From assembly GCF_030818075.1 (NCBI RefSeq), contig NZ_JAUSZZ010000001.1, positions 744,001 through 808,000 on the forward strand: a stretch of 64,000 nucleotides of DNA, read 5' to 3'. Of the stretch, positions 28,317-37,473 are shown piece after piece. The position numbers were made by a program, and so were the translations under genes. Under the pieces are notes generated by a model. It was not told where the DNA came from and searched no databases. It was given only the letters and a program-made list of their open reading frames with translations. This stretch comes from Microbacterium proteolyticum. Lineage in GTDB: Bacteria > Actinomycetota > Actinomycetes > Actinomycetales > Microbacteriaceae. Within the stretch, counting starts at the first letter, position 1; every line of letters starts with the position of its first letter.

Positions 28317-29258
28317 ATGTCGGGCAAGATCTATGTCATCCACGAGAACCCCCAGTGGATTCCGCCGTTCGCCGCGGCGTTCGAAGCCGAGGGGGTGCCG
28401 TTCGAAGAATGGCTGCTCACCGACGGATCGATCGACCTCGCGGTCGAGCCGCCCGAAGGCGTGTTCTGGTCGCGCCTGAGCGCCTCCGCGCACACGCGCG
28501 ACCACGCGCACAGCAAGGAGTTCGGGCGTGCGGTCCTCCGCTGGCTCTCGTCCTGGGGCCGCACGGTCATCAACGGCGCCGACGTGCTCGAGCTCGAGGT
28601 GAGCAAGGTCGCGCAGCACGCGGCGCTGCGTCACGCCGGCATAGACGTGCCCCGCACGGTCGCCGTCTTCGGCACCGACGTCCTCGTCGCCACGGCCGAG
28701 GACTTCGGCGCACCCTTCATCAGCAAGCACAACCAGGGCGGCAAGGGTCTGGGTGTTCGCCGGTGGGATTCGCTCGCCGAGTTCGCCGAGTGGGTCCACT
28801 CCCCCGCCTTCGAGCCCTCTCCCGACGGCATCACGCTGCTGCAGGAGCTGCTGGTCGCCAAGGCCCCGTTCGTCACCCGCGCCGAGTTCGTGGCCGGTGA
28901 ATTCGTGTACGCCGTGCGCGTCGACACCAGCGCCGGCAGCTTCGAGCTGTGCCCGGCGGAGGCGTGCGCGCTGCCCGGCGCCGATGGCGTCGAGCCCGAG
29001 CCGCTGTTCCGGCGTCGCGACGACGTCGACCAGGCCCTCATCGACGGCTACCTGGCGTTCCTCGCGGCGGAGGGCATCGGGATCGCGGGTATCGAGTTCA
29101 TCGAGACGCGCGACGGTCGGACGGTCACGTACGACGTCAACACCAACACCAACTACAACCCCGACGTCGAGGCCACCGCTCCGCGCTCCGGACCGCGGGA
29201 GATCGCCCGCTGGCTCGGCTCGCTGCTGCCGCGAGAGGTCGTGAATTCGCGTGGTTGA
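28317..29258 (+). CDS. ATP-grasp (RimK-like) ligase
   Basis: 313 aa. ATP-grasp folds join a carboxylate, via acyl phosphate, to an amine or thiol. Visible signs: the central domain KVAQHAALRHAGIDVPRTVAVFG, the ATP-binding lysine and glycine loop ISKHNQGGKGLGVR, and the metal-binding end IEFIETRDGRTVTYDVNTNTNYNP. The closest named group is RimK/alpha-L-glutamate ligase-like; the substrate is not deducible. It overlaps metY by 8 nt, so coupling with sulfur amino acid metabolism is likely. Confidence 0.85.
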   Translation: MSGKIYVIHENPQWIPPFAAAFEAEGVPFEEWLLTDGSIDLAVEPPEGVFWSRLSASAHTRDHAHSKEFGRAVLRWLSSWGRTVINGADVLELEVSKVAQHAALRHAGIDVPRTVAVFGTDVLVATAEDFGAPFISKHNQGGKGLGVRRWDSLAEFAEWVHSPAFEPSPDGITLLQELLVAKAPFVTRAEFVAGEFVYAVRVDTSAGSFELCPAEACALPGADGVEPEPLFRRRDDVDQALIDGYLAFLAAEGIGIAGIEFIETRDGRTVTYDVNTNTNYNPDVEATAPRSGPREIARWLGSLLPREVVNSRG

Positions 29259-30561
29259 GCCCGCAGCGCCCTACTCCGACTGGGACGGTTTCGGTTTCGC
29301 CACGCGCCAGGTGCACGCCGGCGAGGTCGAAGATCTCACGCACGGGTCTCGCATCACGCCGGTGCATCTGTCGGCTGCCTACCGGTTCGCGTCGTTTCAA
29401 GAGGCGACGGATCGCTTCGCGGCTGCCGACCTCGGTCACCTCTACTCACGCAACCTGAACCCCACCAACCAGGTCGCCGAGCGCCGGCTCGCATCGCTCG
29501 AGGGTGGTTCGGGCGCGCTCGTCGTGGGATCGGGCCAGGCGGCGATCACCATGGCGCTGCTGGGCCTCGCCGGAACCGGCGAGCACATCGTCTCGACGGC
29601 CAGCATCTACAGCGGCACGCGCGTGCTCTTCGACCGCACCTTCGCCCGCATGGGCGTGACGGTCGAGTACGTCTGGGACCCGCTCGACGAAGCCGAGTGG
29701 GACGCGCTGATCCGTCCCGAGACGAAGGCAATCTTCACCGAGACGCTGCCCAACCCGAAGAACGACATCGTCGACATCGCCGCGGTGGCTCGCGTCGCCC
29801 AGCGACACGGTCTCCCCCTCGTCGTCGACAACACCATTGCGACCCCGTTCCTCATCCGCCCGATCGAACAGGGTGCCGACATCGTCGTGCACTCCGCGAC
29901 CAAATTCCTGTCGGGGCATGGAGCGAACCTCGCCGGGGCGGTGGTCGATGGCGGAACGTTCGACTGGGCGGCATCCGATCGCCCCTACCGTGGGCTGACC
30001 GAGACGCCCATCGCCGAGCACGCGTCGCTGGTCGACGCATTCGGCGACCGCGCGTTCGAGCTCTACCTGCGATTCGGCATCGCCAACGACACCGGCCCCG
30101 CTCTCTCGCCGTTGAATGGCTTCCTGTTGCAGCAAGGCATGGAGACGCTGTCGGTCCGCATGCGCCAGCACCTCGCCAGCGCGCGGACGATCGCCGAATG
30201 GCTCGAGGGCCAGGATGCCGTCGAGAGCGTCGACTACGCCGGACTCCCGTCGCACCCGCAGCACAACCTCGCGGTCCGCGACTACGGCGGACTCTCGGGC
30301 TCGGTGTTCTCCTTCACCGTGCGCGGTGGACGGGACGGTGCCGAACGCTTCTTCAACGCGCTGCGCCTGTTCAGCCGCATGACGAACATCGGCGACACAC
30401 GTTCGATGGCGCTGCACCCCGCGACGACGACGCACCTCGGCTTCACACAGGAAACCCGCGACCGCCTGGGTATCGGCGACGGTCTCATCCGTCTCTCGAT
30501 CGGTCTCGAGGATGCCGAAGACCTCATCGCCGACCTCGAGCAGGCGCTCCGCGCGGTGTAG
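29251..30561 (+). CDS. metY: O-acetylhomoserine sulfhydrylase (PLP, Cys/Met metabolism)
   Basis: Makes homocysteine directly from O-acetylhomoserine and sulfide. The 436-aa product has the N-terminal FATRQVHAGEVEDLTHGSRITPVHLS, the PLP region GSGQAAITMALLGLAGTGEHI, the Schiff-base lysine in HSATKFLSGHG (Lys218), and the C-terminal SRMTNIGDTRSMALHPATTTH, all characteristic of the MetY group rather than MetB or MetC. GTG start inside the end of the ATP-grasp gene. Two flavin monooxygenases that could release sulfite from organosulfur compounds lie downstream. Confidence 0.92.
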   Translation: MVEPAAPYSDWDGFGFATRQVHAGEVEDLTHGSRITPVHLSAAYRFASFQEATDRFAAADLGHLYSRNLNPTNQVAERRLASLEGGSGALVVGSGQAAITMALLGLAGTGEHIVSTASIYSGTRVLFDRTFARMGVTVEYVWDPLDEAEWDALIRPETKAIFTETLPNPKNDIVDIAAVARVAQRHGLPLVVDNTIATPFLIRPIEQGADIVVHSATKFLSGHGANLAGAVVDGGTFDWAASDRPYRGLTETPIAEHASLVDAFGDRAFELYLRFGIANDTGPALSPLNGFLLQQGMETLSVRMRQHLASARTIAEWLEGQDAVESVDYAGLPSHPQHNLAVRDYGGLSGSVFSFTVRGGRDGAERFFNALRLFSRMTNIGDTRSMALHPATTTHLGFTQETRDRLGIGDGLIRLSIGLEDAEDLIADLEQALRAV

Positions 30562-30655
30562 GCGCGCGATAGGCGGTATAGGCGCGCGATCGGTCGAGAA
30601 CGGCCGTTCGCGCGTCGTGCGGTGATCCTGGGCGCCGTTCGGGGTCGTTTGGCGT

Positions 30656-30713
30656 CGAGTGTCCAAGACACGCCGCGTGCCACCGGGCACTTGCGGCGTG
30701 TTGTGGACACTCG
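30656..30713. repeat. stem-loop element B1
   Basis: 21-bp arms (30656-30676, 30693-30713; 19 of 21 pairs) around a 16-nt loop. The arm core is GTGTCC..ACACGCCGC. It lies in the 380-bp gap after metY, which also contains two copies of AGGCGCGCGAT near 30563 and 30582 and no gene. Confidence 0.8.
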
Positions 30714-30806
30714 ACAGGTTGCGTAGGCAGCTTCCGGCGGCGGCCTCTACGGGCCGAGTGACGGTGCGCCCGGTCCGGCTGCGGTACCGTCCGGCGTCAT
30801 CGGGCG

Positions 30807-30866
30807 TTGAGCGTCCACAACACGCCGCATCGACCTCGGCCCGCGCGGCGTGTTTCGGACACTCAA
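30807..30866. repeat. stem-loop element B2
   Basis: 22-bp arms (30807-30828, 30845-30866; 19 of 22 pairs) with a 16-nt loop. The arms are close copies of those of B1, 150 bp away, so this is a duplicated element. Confidence 0.8.
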
Positions 30867-30942
30867 CAGGGTCGCGCGGAGGTAGCGCGGCGTCGAGCGC
30901 GGCACCTGTCCCAGCGGGGTCGAGGCCCGCGCGGCATTGACC

Positions 30943-32004
30943 TCAGGCGTCGCGCTGCGCCTCGAGACGCCGTACGCGCGGGATCACCTCGGCGGCGAAA
31001 CGCTGCATCTCGGGCAGGTGCGGCGAGAACTGCAGCAGCAGGGTCGAGACACCCACGTTGGCGAACGCCACGATTCGCTCGGCGACCTGGTCAGGGGTGC
31101 CGACGAGGTTCGGCCGGAGGCCTCGGTTCGACACCGAGTACTCCTTGAGATCGACCTGGGTGTCGAGCTTCGACTTGCTCACGAAGTCCTGGTACGACCC
31201 GTACGCCGCTCCCCCGCGCACGTCCGTGATGCGATCGATCTCGGCCTGCGCCTCGTCCTCGGTGTCGCGAACGATCGCGTAGGCCGCCATGCCGAACGCC
31301 TCGAACGGGGTCGCGCCGGCCTCGGAGCGGCGGCGGCGCATGTCGGCCACCTTCGTCTCGAGCTCGTCGAGCGTGCCGCCGTGGGTCAGATACGCGTCCG
31401 CGAAGCGGGTGATGGCCGTGCGTCCCGCCTCGCTCTCGCCGCCGGCGTACAGCCGCGGCTGAACCTGCGGCTTCGGCTCGGTGTACGTGCCCTCGGTGCG
31501 GTAGTACTCGCCCTCGTACGCGAAGGGCGTCTGCGACCACAGGCCCCGCAATACCTCCACCCACTCGATGGTGCGCGCGTACCGGTCGTCGTGCGCGCTG
31601 AAGAGCCCCTCGTACTGCTTGGCCTCTTCTGCCCACCACGCCGAGACGACGTTGAGCGTGAAGCGGCCGCCGCTGATCTCGTCGATGGTCGCCGCCTGCT
31701 TCGCGGTGTGGAACGGGTTGTGGAAGCCCGGGCGCACCGCCGTCATCAGCTCGAGCGACGAGGTCACCGCCGCAAGGGCCGCGGTCACCGCCCACGCGTC
31801 GAGCGAGGGCGCTTCGACGCCCTTGATGTCGTTGAGGTTCAGCTCCGGAATCAGCGTGAGATCGAAACCGCCTTCCTCGGCGGCTCGGGCGATCTCCGCG
31901 ATGTGGGAGAAGGACGCGGGGGTGTGCTCGTCGTCGACATTGCGCAGCCACCCGCCGAAGATCGGGGTCCAGTAGCCGAAACGAACGCGCTGGGAGGATG
32001 TCAT
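30943..32004 (-). CDS. LLM-class flavin-dependent monooxygenase (SsuD-like)
   Basis: 353 aa, luciferase-like TIM barrel: RFGYWTPIFGGWLRN, RPGFHNPFHTAKQAATIDEISGGRFTLNVVSAWW, and the C-terminal NLVGTPDQVAERIVAFANVGVSTLLLQFSP. This subgroup uses FMNH2 and O2 to cleave carbon-sulfur bonds, as in alkanesulfonates. No flavin reductase is encoded nearby, so one must be supplied elsewhere. It is divergent from the SfnG-like gene, with 123 bp holding both promoters. The exact substrate is inferred only. Confidence 0.85.
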   Translation of the reverse strand: MTSSQRVRFGYWTPIFGGWLRNVDDEHTPASFSHIAEIARAAEEGGFDLTLIPELNLNDIKGVEAPSLDAWAVTAALAAVTSSLELMTAVRPGFHNPFHTAKQAATIDEISGGRFTLNVVSAWWAEEAKQYEGLFSAHDDRYARTIEWVEVLRGLWSQTPFAYEGEYYRTEGTYTEPKPQVQPRLYAGGESEAGRTAITRFADAYLTHGGTLDELETKVADMRRRRSEAGATPFEAFGMAAYAIVRDTEDEAQAEIDRITDVRGGAAYGSYQDFVSKSKLDTQVDLKEYSVSNRGLRPNLVGTPDQVAERIVAFANVGVSTLLLQFSPHLPEMQRFAAEVIPRVRRLEAQRDA

Positions 32005-32127
32005 GCATCCATCCTCACGGGCTGAGAGAGAGGGAGCGTCACACGGCGAAACGGGCCGTCACATGTCGTTGACGTGTCGGCGGGCGGGTGCGACGGTTGC
32101 CGGGTTCCGATCCGCGAGGAGGATGCC

Positions 32128-33261
32128 ATGACCGAAACCACCCCCACCCACGAGCCGTTGAAGTTCGCCTACTGGGTGCCCAACGTCAGCGGCGGGCTCG
32201 TCATCAGCTCGATCGAGCAGCGTACCGATTGGGGCTACGACTACAACGTCAAGCTGGCGCGGACCGCGGAGCGGGTCGGCTTCGAGTACGCGCTGAGCCA
32301 GGTGCGCTACGCCTCCAGCTACGGCGCGGCACAGCAGCACGAGTCCACATCGATCAGCCTCGCCCTGCTGCTCGCCACCGAGAAGCTCAAGGTCATCTCG
32401 GCGATCCACCCCGGCATCTGGCATCCGGCCGTCCTGGCGAAGTTCATCAACACCGCCGACCAGTTCTCGCACGGCCGGGCGGCGGTCAACGTCGTGAGCG
32501 GCTGGTTCAAGGACGAATACACCGACCTGGGCCTCGAGTGGCTCGAGCACGATGAACGGTACGAGCGCGCGGCGGAGTTCATCCAGGTGCTGCGGGGCCT
32601 GTGGACGCAGGAGAAGTTCTCGTTCCACGGGAAATACTACGACATCACCGATTTCACGCTGCGGCCGTTCCCGTACGAGGTACCCGGGCGCGCGCACCCG
32701 GACATATTCCAGGGCGGGAATTCGACCGCTGCACGCTTCAACGGCGGTGCGTACAGCGACTGGTACTTCTCCAACGGCAAGGACTTCGACGGGTTCACCG
32801 AGCAGTACGACGACGTCACGCGCATCGCCGCCGAGCACGGCCGCCGCACGCGTTTCGGTCTGAACGGATTCGTCATCCAGCGCGACAGCCGGGCCGAGGC
32901 CGAGCAGCAGCTGCGCGAGATCATCGCCCACGCCGATGGCGGAGCGGTCGAGGGCTTCCGCAAGAGCGTGCAGGAGGCCGGCAACGCCACGACAGACAAG
33001 AAGGGCATGTGGGCCGACTCGACCTTCGACGACCTCGTGCAGTACAACGACGGCTTCCGCACGCAGCTCTTCGGCGACGCGCAGCAGATCGCCGAGCGGA
33101 TCATCGAGTACAAGAAGCGTGGCGTCGACCTGTTCCTGCTCGGCTTCCTGCACTTCCAGGAAGAGCTGGAGCGATTCGGCGAGACGGTCATCCCCATCGT
33201 GCGCGAGCTCGAGGCCGACCTCGCTCGCACGGGCGACCCCATCGGGGTTGCCGCGCGGTGA
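32128..33261 (+). CDS. sfnG: dimethylsulfone monooxygenase-like flavoprotein (SfnG family)
   Basis: 377 aa. LKFAYWVPNVSGGLVISSIEQRTDWG at the start, RPTAVNVVSGWFKDEYTDLGLEWLEHDERY-like sequence in the middle and FLHFQEELERFGETVIP near the end are the SfnG signature. SfnG converts dimethylsulfone to methanesulfinate using FMNH2. The ATG has GAGGAGG upstream; the frame to 32074 is discarded. With the SsuD-like enzyme and MetY this suggests organosulfur use feeding methionine synthesis. Confidence 0.85.
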   Translation: MTETTPTHEPLKFAYWVPNVSGGLVISSIEQRTDWGYDYNVKLARTAERVGFEYALSQVRYASSYGAAQQHESTSISLALLLATEKLKVISAIHPGIWHPAVLAKFINTADQFSHGRAAVNVVSGWFKDEYTDLGLEWLEHDERYERAAEFIQVLRGLWTQEKFSFHGKYYDITDFTLRPFPYEVPGRAHPDIFQGGNSTAARFNGGAYSDWYFSNGKDFDGFTEQYDDVTRIAAEHGRRTRFGLNGFVIQRDSRAEAEQQLREIIAHADGGAVEGFRKSVQEAGNATTDKKGMWADSTFDDLVQYNDGFRTQLFGDAQQIAERIIEYKKRGVDLFLLGFLHFQEELERFGETVIPIVRELEADLARTGDPIGVAAR

Positions 33262-33274
33262 TCCCGTGACTCGG

Positions 33275-33306
33275 AAGGGGCCGGATGCCATGGCATCCGG
33301 CCCCTT
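33275..33306. terminator. bidirectional terminator, 32-bp perfect palindrome
   Basis: Uninterrupted self-complementary 32 bp centred on CCATGG, with AAGGGG at one end and CCCCTTTT at the other. It lies between two convergent genes, with a T-run on the sfnG side. Confidence 0.85.
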
Positions 33307-33332
33307 TTCGTCACCCCGCGACGGGAGCGGGA

Positions 33333-35127
33333 TCAGCGCATTCGACGCGAGCGGCGGAGAAGGACGATCGCGAGTCCCGCGATCAGCGCGCCGCCTCCCA
33401 TCATCACTGCCGGCAGCGCCGGGGTTCCGCCGGTCGAGGCCAGGCGCCCGACGGACGCTCCCGCCGACGCGGACGTCGACGGCTGCGGCACCGCGCCGGA
33501 ACCGGACGTGTTCGTCGGCGCCGGTGTCGGGACCGCGGTGGGACTGGGGCTCGGGACGACCGCCATGCGCGCGGCCACCGTCGACGGTGCCGATGCGAGG
33601 AGGGTCCTATCGGGCGCGGATGCCGTTGCGGTCGCCGTGTTGGTCACGGAGCCCGCCGCGACGTCGGCCGTGGTCACGACGTAACTCGCGCTGAACACCG
33701 CGGATGCTCCGGGGGCCAGCGGCGCCACGGTGGCCGGGCTGACCGCGCTCATCGTGCCGGAACCCGAGAACGCGTTCTCGACGATGCGGACACCGGAGAG
33801 CGTCACGTTGCCGGTGTTCTCCACGGTGAAGCGGTAGGGGACGGTGTCACCCACGGCGAAGATCGTGCCCGGCGGGGCGGCGATCGCCTTGTCGAGCGTG
33901 AGGGCCGGTGCGGAGCGGATGGGCAGGGCCGCGGTCGAGGCGGCGGAGGTGACGGTCGAACGCCGGGAGAACTGGGCGGAGGCGGTCGCGGTGTTCGAGA
34001 GCGAACCGGCGTCGACATCGGCCTGGGTGAGCGTGTATCCGGCCGTGAATGTGGCCGTTGCGCCGGGAGCGAGGGAGCCGACCGTTGCGGGGGTGACGGT
34101 GCCGAGCTGTCCCGTACCGGAGAACGATCCCTCGATGATGCGCAGGTCGCGCACGGCGAGACCCCCGGTGTTCTCCACCTTGAAGGTGAACATCACGGTC
34201 TGGCCGGCGACGTAGGGACCGGATGCCGACGGCGACACGGTCTTGGTCAGCGCGAGGCCCGCGCACAGTCCACTGTCTTGCGGGGAGCTTGCACCCCAGA
34301 AGTACAGGCCGGTGGAGGCGATGCTCGTGACGGCGATCGGTGCCGTGGATGCTGACGTGGGCAGGCTTTGGACGGCGTAGATCTCCCCCGAACCGCTGGG
34401 CAGGTAGATAACACCGGCCGACTGCGCGGCGCTGAAGGTGGGGGGTACCGTCCCGATCTCCACGACCGAGTTGTCGGGCTTGATGCGGAACAGGGGTGCT
34501 GACGCCGGTCCCGGTTCCGACGGCGAGGATGTCACCGTCGGCGAGGGAGAGGAAGTCGCCCGCGGAGCCGAAGCCGGCCGGGAACGATGCCCGGAACGGA
34601 GTTGCGACGCCGGTGGTGGGGTTGATCTGGAAGATCTGGGTCGTTCTGCTGCTTCCGGTGAGCAGGCTGCCGTTCGGCAGGGCGCTGAGGGCGTTCGATT
34701 CATAGCCCACGGGCAGTCCGGTGAGGGGGATGGCGGCCACCTCGCTGCCGGTCGTCGCGTCGATCTGCCACAGCATGCTCTCGCGGACCCCGTACAGGGT
34801 GGTGCCGTCGTCGTTGAAAGCGATGTCGTAGTAGTCACCCGACAGGGGGACCGAGCTGAGCAGGGTTCCGGTGGTCGAGTACTCGTTCAGCAGGGGACGA
34901 CCGGCCCCCGTGGGCGTGTTCGCGTAGATGGTCGCCGGCTGACAGGAGGGGGCAGCCTCTGCGGCGGGTGCCGCGATGATCGGAGCGGCAAGGCCGAGGG
35001 TCGTCGCGAGCAGCGACATCGCGGTCACGGCGACCGCTCGCATCCGTCCGTGACGCGTCCGACGAACACGTCCGGGACGACCGAGAGGCCGTTCGGGGCG
35101 AAGAGGCAGTGAGGAAGTGGGGGCCAC
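33333..35127 (-). pseudogene. DUF11-repeat cell-wall protein, frameshifted
   Basis: As one protein: an N-terminal signal peptide (MSLLATTLGLAAPIIAAPAAEA); a DUF6923/propeller-like domain (DIAFNDDGTTLYGVRES, YESNALSALPNGSLLTG); two DUF11 repeats (SPSASGPYVAGQTVMFTFKV and GTIFAVGDTVPYRFTVENTG); a Thr/Pro linker; and a C-terminal LASTG sorting motif, membrane helix and RRSRRMR tail. The frame breaks at 34493-34496: the upstream frame reads GVSTPVPHQA and the next reads APLFRIKPDNS, fixed by removing one base from a four-G run. So it is a broken gene or a sequencing error. GTG start at 35127 with GGAG. Confidence 0.8.
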
Positions 35128-35454
35128 GAGGTCTCCTGGAGCATCGGGTGAATCGGCATTCCGCGCGGGGTGAGGTGTCGGGGGATTTCGGTGACGCGTG
35201 CGGAGGGAGCGAAGGGCACCGTGCGCGCTCCGCGCGACGTCCTGAAGCTAGCGGGCGGGAGACGGACGCCGGGAAGTGGGGCGCCCGGACGTCAACTTCG
35301 GGCTACGGAGGCCTCCGCATCACCCGCATGCGACGGGCGATCATCCGGCCGTGGTCGTCGACCGGACCCGTATTGACTCACGCGATACGACCTTCTCCGG
35401 GCCCGCGTACTCGCCGTACGGGCGAGCCCGGCTCCGCCGATCGAGAGCTCTCCC
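35128..35454. other. 327-bp intergenic region, nothing recognised
   Basis: Divergent gap between the DUF11 protein and the small membrane-protein gene. It must hold both promoters, but I see no convincing -10/-35 pair, repeat or RNA. Confidence 0.5.
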
Positions 35455-35718
35455 ATGCCGCAGATGCACGCCCCTCGCACCGTTCGCACCGACTCCACCC
35501 GATCGGCGCCCGCGCTCGACACCGACCGCCCGGAACGGGCTGAGTCGGTCCGGACCGTCGGGATCGACGCGCCTCCGACGCGGACACCGGTCGGACGGGA
35601 GGGCGAGCGCGAGCACCGGGAGGCCGTCGCGTTCTTCCGCGGTGCCCTCGTGGCATCCGCTGTCGTCGCGCCCTTCTGGGCTGCCGTCGCGATCGTGGCC
35701 TGGCTCGTCACTCGGTGA
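35455..35718 (+). CDS. small membrane protein
   Basis: 87 aa. A Thr/Arg/Pro-rich, presumably disordered N-terminal half, then a charged REGEREHREAVAFF segment and one membrane helix (GALVASAVVAPFWAAVAIVAWLV) at the extreme C-terminus. Family unknown. Support comes from a GAGAG ribosome site, a clean single helix and G/C-rich third positions. It is convergent with the response regulator, 18 bp apart. Confidence 0.55.
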   Translation: MPQMHAPRTVRTDSTRSAPALDTDRPERAESVRTVGIDAPPTRTPVGREGEREHREAVAFFRGALVASAVVAPFWAAVAIVAWLVTR

Positions 35719-35736
35719 CGACGGACGGCGCGGCGG

Positions 35737-36342
35737 TCACGGGTCCTCGACGAGACGGTCTCCCGTGGCGGCCTGCATCCACAGAGCGAGTTGGACGCGG
35801 TTGCTCGTCCCGGTCTTGTCCATCGCCCGCGAAACGTAGGTCTTCACCGTGTTCGGACTCAGATGAAGAGTGAGCGAGATCTCTTCGTTGCTCGCGCCCG
35901 CGGCGACGAGCTCGACGACCTGCAATTCGCGATCCGACAGGACGGCGCGGTCGATGGGCGCGCTCCGTTCCTCACCGACGAGCGCGGCGATCAGGTCAGC
36001 GGCGGGAGCCGTCTTGGGGATGAAGGTGTCGACGCCGACGTTGCGTGCGTCCGCGTGCAGTGCCGCATCGCCGATCGACGACATCAGCACGATCCGCAGG
36101 GCGGGGTGGAGCATCCTCACCCGGCGCGCCAGCGACAGCCCGGACTCCTCGGGCATCACGACATCCATCAGCAGGACGTCGGGGTCGTACTCGGCGAGGG
36201 CGGGGAGCAGGCCGGTCCGACCGGAGAGGTCGGCCACCACGGTCACCTCGAGGCTCCCGCGCAACAGCAGGCGGATGCCGGTGCGGACCAGCTGATCGTC
36301 GTCGACGACGATCACGCGTTTCGGATGGCGAGACACCGGCAC
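35737..36342 (-). CDS. LuxR/NarL-type response regulator
   Basis: About 201 aa. Receiver domain with acidic pocket VVDDD, phospho-acceptor in DVLLMDVVMP, and switch residues MSSIGD and PKTA; C-terminal LuxR helix-turn-helix LSDRELQVVELVAAGASNEEISLTLHLSPNTVKTYVSRAMDKTG. The GTG at 36342 has GAGGGAAG upstream and gives a normal length; the open frame to 36522 is not coding. It is encoded back to back with its probable kinase at 36487. Confidence 0.93.
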   Translation of the reverse strand: MPVSRHPKRVIVVDDDQLVRTGIRLLLRGSLEVTVVADLSGRTGLLPALAEYDPDVLLMDVVMPEESGLSLARRVRMLHPALRIVLMSSIGDAALHADARNVGVDTFIPKTAPAADLIAALVGEERSAPIDRAVLSDRELQVVELVAAGASNEEISLTLHLSPNTVKTYVSRAMDKTGTSNRVQLALWMQAATGDRLVEDP

Positions 36343-36486
36343 CGACTTCCCTCTTTCTTCGCCCACGGGGGCGCGCGTGCGGGCCGTGTGCGACGTACAA
36401 GCCCGCCCTGGGGCCACGCTATCGACAATGCGGGTGCGCAGCGGGGGAGGAACCGGGCCGCGCGTCAACTTGCAGTGACATCGACG

Positions 36487-37434
36487 ATGCGGCCGGGTTT
36501 CGACGCGGGAGCTTCTCCGCATGGCGAACGGGGAAGACCGCCCCGCTTCGACGGGTCGGGAGAGCGACCGCCTCGCCGCGTGACGGCGTGGTTCGTGCTC
36601 GCCGGGGTGGCGGCCGGCGCAGGGCAGTTCCTCGTTGCGGTCGCTCTGGGGGCGGGCACGGTCGGTGCGGCACTCGCAACCGTGGTGGCGTCCATCTCCT
36701 TACTCCTGACCATCGGCGCCGGCGGGGCCGGGATCATCGCCGCGCACCAGCGCCGCAATGACACGGAATCCGGCCGCGAGCTCGAGCACGTGCTGCGCGA
36801 GGCGCCCCGTATCTCCGAGCGGGCCGCCGCCACGGAGCGCGCTCGCATCTCGCGGATTCTGCATGACGACCTCGGTCACAACCTGGCCCTCATCAATCTC
36901 TTCGTCAGCAGCATCGAGACGGCCGACCTCACCGAGGAGGAAGTCCGGGAGGCCCTCGCGACCATCCGCGAGCAGAATCACGCTGCTTCGCAGGCGCTCG
37001 TCCAGGCGCTGGACGGGCTTCGCGGTCAGCCGCCGGCGGCTTCGTTCGGTGATCGGCTCGAGGAGCTGACGGGCGACGTCGAGCGAGCCGGACTCCGGAT
37101 CGAAACCGATTTGCCGTCGGATCTCTCCGTGGGGGTCGGCGATGCGGCGCTCGTTCTGCGCACCATCCGCGAGGGTCTGACCAACGCGGTGAAGTACGCC
37201 CACCCGGCACGTGCGCGGGTGGCGATCTCGGTGGACGGTCGCACGTCGACTACGACCGTCACCATCACCAACCCGGTGCCGCGGGACGCGCGGCAGGGCC
37301 CGCGGACATCGAGTGGGAGCGGGATCCGCCGCCTGCGGGAAGACGCGAGCGCCATCGGAGCGACCGTCTCGTTCGTCATCGACGACGATCGCGCCCGCCT
37401 CTCGCTCGTGCTGCCGTCGGTGCGTGCGTCCTGA
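36487..37434 (+). CDS. NarL-family sensor histidine kinase
   Basis: About 315 aa. Two membrane helices (AWFVLAGVAAGAGQFLVAVAL, GAALATVVASISLLLTIGAGG) with almost no loop between them, so it probably senses within or near the membrane. Next is a HisKA_3 domain with the phospho-acceptor in ARISRILHDDLGHNLALINL, and an HATPase domain (LRTIREGLTNAVKYAHPARARV, GSGIRRLREDASAIGA). The start is uncertain: ATG 36487 or GTG 36475. It is divergent from the response regulator, with 144 bp between. Confidence 0.9.
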   Translation: MRPGFDAGASPHGERGRPPRFDGSGERPPRRVTAWFVLAGVAAGAGQFLVAVALGAGTVGAALATVVASISLLLTIGAGGAGIIAAHQRRNDTESGRELEHVLREAPRISERAAATERARISRILHDDLGHNLALINLFVSSIETADLTEEEVREALATIREQNHAASQALVQALDGLRGQPPAASFGDRLEELTGDVERAGLRIETDLPSDLSVGVGDAALVLRTIREGLTNAVKYAHPARARVAISVDGRTSTTTVTITNPVPRDARQGPRTSSGSGIRRLREDASAIGATVSFVIDDDRARLSLVLPSVRAS

Positions 37435-37473
37435 GATGTGGTGGATGCCGTCGTCGCGACGCCCCGCGCACGC

